Shown here piece after piece: positions 58,184-64,000 of a DNA stretch of 64,000 nucleotides. The position numbers and the translations under genes were made by a program. The notes beneath the pieces were generated by a model. That model did no database searches. It was not told the origin of the DNA and saw nothing but the letters and a program-made list of their open reading frames with translations. The stretch covers positions 310,001 through 374,000 of the forward strand of contig NZ_JACHYC010000003.1 in the NCBI RefSeq assembly GCF_014192575.1, written 5' to 3'. This DNA comes from Variovorax sp. Sphag1AA (lineage in GTDB: Bacteria; Pseudomonadota; Gammaproteobacteria; Burkholderiales; Burkholderiaceae_C). Position 1 is the stretch's first letter, and the number at the start of each line of letters is the position of its first letter.

Positions 58184-58202
58184 TTCACATAAGGGTCAAC
58201 CC

Positions 58203-59129
58203 GTGTCCAAGAACATCAATCGGCGTGTCCTCCAGGAGACGGCCCTGCGCCACTTCCTCGAGGTCGTACGCACCGGTTCCGTCACGGCCGCGGCCGAGCG
58301 GCTGAGCGTCGCGCCGTCCGCCGTCAGCCGGCATATCGCGCATCTGGAGAGCCAACTCGACACCCTGCTGTTCGAGCGCAGGGCCCGTGGCATGGTGCCC
58401 AACGCGGCCGGCGAGCTGCTCGCCGCGCACGCCAAGCGCGCCTGGCAGGACATCGAACGCGTGACGGACGACATCCAGGCGTTACGCGGCCTGCAGACCG
58501 GCCTCGTGCGAATCGCAAGTACCGAGGGGTTTGCATCCGAGTTCCTCCCCGGCCTCATCGCCGAGTTCCAGCGCGAGTACACGGGCATCCGCTTCGCTTT
58601 GAACGTTCACATGCAGGCCGAGATTCCCCAGTTGGTGCGCGATGGCGAGGTCGATATCGGCGTCACGCTCAGCACGACCTCGGAGCGCCAGATCAACGTG
58701 GAGCTGCGGCATCCGTCGCCCATCCTGGCCATCATGGCCAAGGACCACCCGCTTGCCTCGCGACGACAGCTGTCGCTGGCGCAGCTGGTCGGCTATCCGA
58801 TGGCATTGCCGGGGGGCGCGTATTCGACGCTGCGCCAGTTGTTCGACATCAGTTGCAGCCGCCAGGGCCTGCAGTGCGACCCTGCGTTCCTGAGCAACCG
58901 CCTCGATGCTTCGATTTCATTCGCGGCGGCCGGCGGCGGCATCGCCCTCAGCGGCGAAGCTGCCCTCCGCAACCGCCTGAAGGCCGGCCATCTTGTCGCT
59001 GTGCCGCTGCGGGACCGCGAGATGAACGAGCGCCACTTCGAGATCCAGACCATGGCCGGGCGGACATTGCCCGGCGCCTGCCGCGCATTCCTCGATCACT
59101 TGCGGGAGGCGGTTCGCGTGGAAGGGTAG
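58203..59129 (+). CDS. LysR-family transcriptional regulator
   Basis: A 308-residue LysR protein: HTH ALRHFLEVVRTGSVTAAAERLSVAPSAVSRHIAHLES (about 14-50), then an effector domain with LVRIASTEGFASEFLPGLIAEF. The GTG at 58203 has AAGGGT about seven bases before it and is preferred to ATG 58161, whose first codons overlap the operator. It stands between the Bug-amidase pair (-) and RidA-oxidase pair (+) and has the same 15-bp box on both sides, so it probably controls both. Confidence 0.9.
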   Translation: MSKNINRRVLQETALRHFLEVVRTGSVTAAAERLSVAPSAVSRHIAHLESQLDTLLFERRARGMVPNAAGELLAAHAKRAWQDIERVTDDIQALRGLQTGLVRIASTEGFASEFLPGLIAEFQREYTGIRFALNVHMQAEIPQLVRDGEVDIGVTLSTTSERQINVELRHPSPILAIMAKDHPLASRRQLSLAQLVGYPMALPGGAYSTLRQLFDISCSRQGLQCDPAFLSNRLDASISFAAAGGGIALSGEAALRNRLKAGHLVAVPLRDREMNERHFEIQTMAGRTLPGACRAFLDHLREAVRVEG

Positions 59130-59142
59130 GGCTGCCATTGAA

Positions 59143-59157
59143 TTGCGTGAATCGCAA
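59143..59157. promoter_or_regulatory. LysR box, site 2
   Basis: TTGCGTGAATCGCAA matches site 1 at 13 of 15 positions, keeps the TTGCG/CGCAA arms and T-N11-A, and lies 79 bases before the RidA start. It marks a second target promoter of the neighbouring LysR regulator. Confidence 0.75.
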
Positions 59158-59236
59158 CGATGACTTCTATATATTGCCAACCGGAGATCGAGGCCGCGTT
59201 CCACAATCGGGCGATCACAGCTAGGACTTCTCCCCC

Positions 59237-59590
59237 ATGACCCAGGCACCCACCCTCCCTTTTTCCAAGATTCGCCTCGCCAAGGGCCTGGCCTTCCTGT
59301 CTGGCGAGATGCCTTTTTCGGACGACGGGAGCATTCCCGACGGCATCGCGGCGCAGACCGCGCTGGTGCTGCAGCGCATCGGTGCCACGCTCGGCACCGC
59401 CGGCCTGACGCTCGACGACGTGGTGCAAGTGGCGGTGCATCTCGTGGATGGCGGCGACTTCGCAGCCTTCAACGCGGAGTACCGCAAGCACTTCAGTGAC
59501 CCGCTCCCGGTGCGCACCACCGTGGTCGCGAGCCTGCTGGCGCCCGGAGCTCGTCTCGAGGTCACCGTGACGGCGGCGCAGCGCGACTGA
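59237..59590 (+). CDS. RidA/YjgF family protein
   Basis: A 117-residue trimeric enamine/imine deaminase-type protein. Motifs are GLAFLSGEMPFSDDG near the start, LTLDDVVQVAVHLVD and PLPVRTTVVASLLAPGARLEV with R93 as the conserved arginine. RidA proteins hydrolyse reactive imines formed by amine oxidation. The gene is four bases before the FAD oxidase gene, which is the expected source of such imines. Confidence 0.92.
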   Translation: MTQAPTLPFSKIRLAKGLAFLSGEMPFSDDGSIPDGIAAQTALVLQRIGATLGTAGLTLDDVVQVAVHLVDGGDFAAFNAEYRKHFSDPLPVRTTVVASLLAPGARLEVTVTAAQRD

Positions 59591-59594
59591 TCGC

Positions 59595-60830
59595 ATGTCC
59601 GCCGACGTCATCGTTCTTGGCGCCGGCATGGTCGGCACCTGCACCGCGTTGCAGCTTGCGCGGCGCGGTCACTCCGTTGCGCTGGTCGACCGCCGGGCAC
59701 CCGGAAGCGAGACTTCCTACGGCAACGCAGGGATCATCCAGCGCGAAGCGGTCGAGCCCTATGCCTTTCCGCGCGAGTGGTCAGCCGTCTTCGACGTCGC
59801 GTTCAAGCGCGGCATGGACGTCAACTACCACCTGAGCGCACTGCCGGAGGTGCTGCCGCGACTGGCGCGCTACTGGCACGCTTCCGCGCCCGCGCGCTAC
59901 GCACCGATCGCGCAGGCCTACAGCCGGTTGATTGCGCATTGCCTGACCGAGCACGAGGTGCTGATGGCCGAGTCTGGTGCGGACGACCTCGCGCGCAAGG
60001 AAGGCTACCGCTTCGTCTTTCGCACATCGGCCGCGATGGAAGAGGCTGCGACGCGTGCGACCCGGCTCGCGGCCGACTACGGTGTGCGGCACACGCTGCA
60101 GGGCGGTGATGAATTGGCAAAGGCAGAACCCGGCCTGCGCCAACGCATGGCCGGTGCGCTGCACTGGCTGGACCCGTGGTCCGTGAGCGATCCGGGCGCG
60201 TTGGTAGCGCGCTACGCGCAACGCTTCGAGGCACTGGGCGGCCAACTGGTCGAGGGTGATGCAGCCAGCCTGCGAGCTGCTGGGAGTGGCTGGGAAGTCC
60301 GGACGAGCACCGGTCCGATTACGGCGCGACACGCGGTCGTGGCCCTCGGCCCCTGGGCGGATGCATTGATCGCGCCGCTCGGCTATCGGCTGCCCTTGTT
60401 CGTCAAGCGCGGCTATCACCGTCACTATCGCGGCGGCCCCGGGTTGCAATTGCCGATGCTCGATGCCGAGCGCGGCCTTGTGCTCGCGCCCATGGCGCAG
60501 GGTGTTCGCATCACGACGGGTGCCGAGTTCGCCCGCATCGGTGCACCGGGTACGCCGGTGCAATTGGCCAAGGCGGAAGCAGCGGCTCGGGAGTTGATCG
60601 ATCTGCCGGACCCCGTCGAAGCACAGCCCTGGATGGGCAACCGGCCCTGCACCGCAGACATGAAGCCGGTGATCGGTCCGGCGCCAAACCATGCAGGACT
60701 CTGGTTCAACTTCGGCCACGCTCACCAGGGGTTCACGTTGGGGCCCGCGAGCGGCCGATTGATGGCCGACATGATCGAGGGCGCGACTCCCTTCGTCGAT
60801 CCGGCCCCCTATTCAGCAAGCCGCTTCTAG
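59595..60830 (+). CDS. FAD-dependent amino acid dehydrogenase (DadA-like)
   Basis: A 411-residue flavoprotein of the DAO/DadA family that oxidises amines or D-amino acids. The FAD motif is VIVLGAGMVGTCTALQLARRG with GAGMVG at 9-14. SYGNAGIIQ is the DadA-type substrate loop, and WMGNRPCTADMKPVIGPAP and FGHAHQGFTLGPASGRL are conserved near the end. With RidA it forms an amine-oxidation unit, perhaps downstream of the amidase. Substrate unknown. Confidence 0.92.
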   Translation: MSADVIVLGAGMVGTCTALQLARRGHSVALVDRRAPGSETSYGNAGIIQREAVEPYAFPREWSAVFDVAFKRGMDVNYHLSALPEVLPRLARYWHASAPARYAPIAQAYSRLIAHCLTEHEVLMAESGADDLARKEGYRFVFRTSAAMEEAATRATRLAADYGVRHTLQGGDELAKAEPGLRQRMAGALHWLDPWSVSDPGALVARYAQRFEALGGQLVEGDAASLRAAGSGWEVRTSTGPITARHAVVALGPWADALIAPLGYRLPLFVKRGYHRHYRGGPGLQLPMLDAERGLVLAPMAQGVRITTGAEFARIGAPGTPVQLAKAEAAARELIDLPDPVEAQPWMGNRPCTADMKPVIGPAPNHAGLWFNFGHAHQGFTLGPASGRLMADMIEGATPFVDPAPYSASRF

Positions 60831-60831
60831 C

Positions 60832-60885
60832 TGCCTGCCGACAGGCATCGCACCATGTCAGTGCCTCGAAACGCAAAGGCGTTTC
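60832..60885. terminator. Two tandem hairpins after the oxidase gene
   Basis: TGCCTG-CCGA-CAGGCA (60832-60847) and GAAACGC-AAAG-GCGTTTC (60868-60885) follow the stop of the oxidase. Neither has a T-run. They probably end or protect the transcript; the rest of this 220-bp gap (60886-61050) is AT-rich and presumably holds the promoter of the next operon. Confidence 0.5.
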
Positions 60886-61050
60886 AAGGCGCCGGAACAC
60901 GCCCAACGACGATGCCTTTTGCCCCGAATCAATGCAGAAAAGACTGAAATAAATGCGCTAATTTGTAGATCATTTTCTTCTGAATATTGATCACAGCGAA
61001 GGCATTTGCGTTGCTAATCTTCGAGCGAATTCCGCAATCAAGGACGCTCG

Positions 61051-62166
61051 ATGAAAGCCTCGTTTCTTCCCAAATTCGCACGCCTCGCGACCCTTGTCGC
61101 CGGCGCCACGCTCGGCCTGGTGGCCGTCGACGCAACCGCCCAGACCGCGGCCAAGCCCCTGAAGCCGGTGACCATCGCCCTGGGCACGCAGGTGGTCAAT
61201 GTGACCTATCCGTGGCTCACGCTGCCGATCGCGCTGGGCTACTGGAAGGACGACGGCTACGACGTCAAGATCGTCACGACGGCCGGCTCGCTGCAGGGCA
61301 TCCAGCAGATGGTCGCCGGCGGCGTGGACTTCGCGCAGGTCAACTCGACCGGGCTGATCCAGGCCAACGTCGACAACGAGGTCGCGGTGCGCGGCCTGAT
61401 GGGCACCGGCGTCATCGACTGGGGCGTCGGCGTGCCGCAGGACAGCGGCATCAAGTCGGTGACCGACCTCAAGGGCAAGAAGATCGGCATCTTCAGCCTC
61501 GGCACGGGCGGGATGCCGTTGCTCAAGGGCTACCTGCGTGCCAATGGCATCAACCCCGACACCGACGTGCAGATCATCGCCACCGGTGCCGGCGCACCCG
61601 CGCTCGAAGCGCTGAAATCCGATCGCGTGCAGGCGCTGATGTTCTGGGGTTCGGCCCTCACGGGCTTCCAGAATGCGGGCACGAAGATGCGCGTGCTCTT
61701 CGATCCGTCATGGCGCGCCTTGCCGGACTTCACTTTCGCGACCATGCAGAAGACGATCGACACCGATCCCGCGATGGTCGAGGCGATCTCGCGCGGCGCG
61801 GCCAAGGCGACGCTCTTCGCGCAGACCAACCCGGAATGCGCGCGCAAGATCCACTGGAAGTACTTCCCGAGCACCAAGCCCACCGGCGCCGATGAAGCCA
61901 CGCTCGCCAAGTGGGACCTTGCGCTGCTGCAGACGCAACTCGAGACCATGTCCGCCGCGCAGACGATGAACGGCGGCAAGCTCATCGGCGCGATGAGCCC
62001 GGCCGCCTATGGCCGCATGCAGGAACAGATGGTGAAGGACGGCCTGATCAAGCGCACGGTGGCGCCCGATTCGATGCTGTACCTCAAGCCCGGCTTCGTC
62101 GAGGCGATCAACAACTTCGACCACAAGGCGGTCATCGATGCCGCCAAGGCCTGCAAGGGCGTTTGA
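61051..62166 (+). CDS. ABC transporter substrate-binding protein (NMT1/TauA-like)
   Basis: A 371-residue receptor with a signal peptide (1-31, ending DATAQ). The mature part starts VTIALGTQVVNVTYPWLTLPIALGYW and has the NMT1-type SVTDLKGKKIGIFSLGTGGMPLL lobe crossing. It is the first gene of an operon with an adenine/adenosine deaminase and an ABC ATPase, so its ligand could be a purine, an amino-heterocycle or a pyrimidine precursor. That is inferred from neighbours only. Confidence 0.91.
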   Translation: MKASFLPKFARLATLVAGATLGLVAVDATAQTAAKPLKPVTIALGTQVVNVTYPWLTLPIALGYWKDDGYDVKIVTTAGSLQGIQQMVAGGVDFAQVNSTGLIQANVDNEVAVRGLMGTGVIDWGVGVPQDSGIKSVTDLKGKKIGIFSLGTGGMPLLKGYLRANGINPDTDVQIIATGAGAPALEALKSDRVQALMFWGSALTGFQNAGTKMRVLFDPSWRALPDFTFATMQKTIDTDPAMVEAISRGAAKATLFAQTNPECARKIHWKYFPSTKPTGADEATLAKWDLALLQTQLETMSAAQTMNGGKLIGAMSPAAYGRMQEQMVKDGLIKRTVAPDSMLYLKPGFVEAINNFDHKAVIDAAKACKGV

Positions 62167-63209
62167 GTGACACCCGCGATGACACCCGAGCAGTTCGTGG
62201 CCGGCCTGCCGAAGGCGGAGCTTCACATGCACATCGAGGGCTCGATCGAGCCCGACCTGTTCCTTCGCCTCGCCCGTCGCAACGGTGTGGCCGTGCGCTG
62301 GCAGACGGAAGAGGAATTGCGTGCCGCCTACCGGTTTACCGACCTTCAGGACTTCCTCGACCTCTACTACGACGGTTGCCGCGTGCTGGTGAAGTCGCAG
62401 GACTTCCATGACGTCACGCGCGAGTACCTGCGCCGCGCCCATGCGGACTACGTACTGCACGCCGAACTCTTCCTCGGGCCGCAGGGGCACACCACGCGCG
62501 GCATCCCGCTTGCCGCCGTGATGGAGGGCGTGCTCGGCGCGATGGCCGATGCGCACGCCGAAGACGCCGTGACTTCGGGACTGATCGTGCTGGCGCAACG
62601 GCACCGCAGCGAGGAAGAGGCCCTCGCGATGCTGGACGCGCTTCAGCCCTGGTATGGGCAACTGCTGGGCTTCGGCCTCGGCGGCGCCGAGGTCGGCAAT
62701 CCACCCGCCAAGTTCGCCGAGTTCTTCCGTCGATGCCGCGAACTCGGCTTCAAGGTCGTGGCGCATGCAGGCGAGGAAGGGCCGGCCGCATACGTGCGTG
62801 ACTCGGTGGAGCTGCTCGAGGTGGATCGCGTCGACCACGGAAACGCCTGCGTCGACGACCCGTCGCTGGTTGCGGAGCTTGCCGGACGGCGCATCCCGCT
62901 GACGATGTGCCCGCTCTCGAATCTCAAGCTGCAGGTGATTCCCGCAGTCGACGCGCATCCTCTCAAGCGTCTGCTGGATGCCGGCCTGTGCGTGACCGTC
63001 AATTCGGACGATCCGTCCTACTTCGGCGGCTACGTCAACGACAACTACGTGGCGTGCCAGCAGGCGCTCGGCCTCGATCACGAGGATCTTGCGCGGCTTG
63101 CCCGCAACAGCTTCGAGGCCGCGTTCATGCCTGAGGCGCAACGCGTCGACGCGATCGCACGCATCGACGACTGGCTGACTCGATCGGGCGCGCGCGCAGG
63201 GGAGCGCGA

Positions 63210-63213
<4 letters not shown>
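62167..63213 (+). CDS. Adenine/adenosine deaminase family protein
   Basis: Zinc amidohydrolase of 348 residues. Metal ligands are H20 and H22 (HMHIEG), H200 (VAHAGEE) and D281 (NSDDPSYF); catalytic E203 and H224 are present. LPKAELHMHIEGSIEP is typical of the bacterial adenine deaminase branch, which differs from eukaryotic adenosine deaminases. GTG 62167 has AAGGGCG upstream; ATG 62179 is an alternative start. It lies inside an ABC transporter operon, suggesting deamination of the imported compound to release ammonia. Confidence 0.9.

Positions 63214-64000
<787 letters not shown>

Overview
The window is GC-rich (third codon positions mostly G or C), densely coded, and carries several Bug/TctC-family periplasmic receptors, LysR regulators, type III CoA-transferases and short operons with ATGA or TGATG overlaps. 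This fits a catabolically versatile beta-proteobacterium of the Burkholderiales, most like Variovorax or another Comamonadaceae. I infer this from gene content and style, not from a marker gene. No rRNA, tRNA, CRISPR array, insertion sequence or phage gene was seen. The region looks chromosomal and is dominated by catabolic operons with their own transporters and regulators.

Layout. (1) 43-11319: a CoA-transferase and a Bug receptor (+) converge on an eight-gene minus-strand operon (Bug receptor, crotonase, NDP-forming acyl-CoA synthetase, two acyl-CoA dehydrogenases, two SDRs, carboxymuconolactone-decarboxylase-like protein). It looks like a beta-oxidation-type route for an unidentified carboxylate. 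(2) 11631-20249: an SMP-30 lactonase-like gene, a LysR regulator, then two near-duplicate luciferase-like monooxygenases around a Bug receptor, followed by SDR, VOC protein, flavin reductase with an extra regulator-like domain, and CoA-transferase. This is the best candidate for an undescribed catabolic system. (3) 20274-21273: a one-TM protein and a short basic protein. (4) 21482-29042: salicylate-to-gentisate hydroxylase (Rieske alpha and beta, ferredoxin, reductase), aromatic-acid MFS transporter, fumarylpyruvate hydrolase, gentisate dioxygenase and a NahR/NagR-type regulator. (5) 29091-30304: GFA, SRPBCC and ArsR genes. (6) 30442-35363: a NitT/TauT-type ABC importer divergent from a TctDE-like two-component system. 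(7) 35360-40702: FHA protein, MFS exporter with MarR, a small membrane protein, a large lipoprotein and an orphan NarL-type regulator.

(8) 40722-47202: a tartrate/D-malate operon of the ttu type (LysR, dehydrogenase, DctA-type carrier, glycerate 2-kinase, pyruvate kinase) ending in a truncated enolase. (9) 47231-48502: a porin. (10) 48640-53390: a Bug remnant and an acyl-CoA operon (AMP-forming ligase, two acyl-CoA dehydrogenases, DUF2889), divergent from MarR plus a DHA2-type MFS exporter. (11) 55528-60830: amidase and Bug receptor (-), and LysR, RidA and D-amino-acid-dehydrogenase-like oxidase (+). Two almost identical 15-bp dyads tie these together as one regulon. (12) 61051-64000: ABC receptor, adenine/adenosine deaminase and ABC ATPase, the last cut by the window edge.

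Common logic: high-affinity periplasmic capture of an organic acid, activation to CoA or hydroxylation, and local control by a LysR, MarR or two-component regulator. Four intact Bug receptors and one remnant occur here without any TctA/TctB membrane genes, so their permease must be encoded elsewhere or shared.
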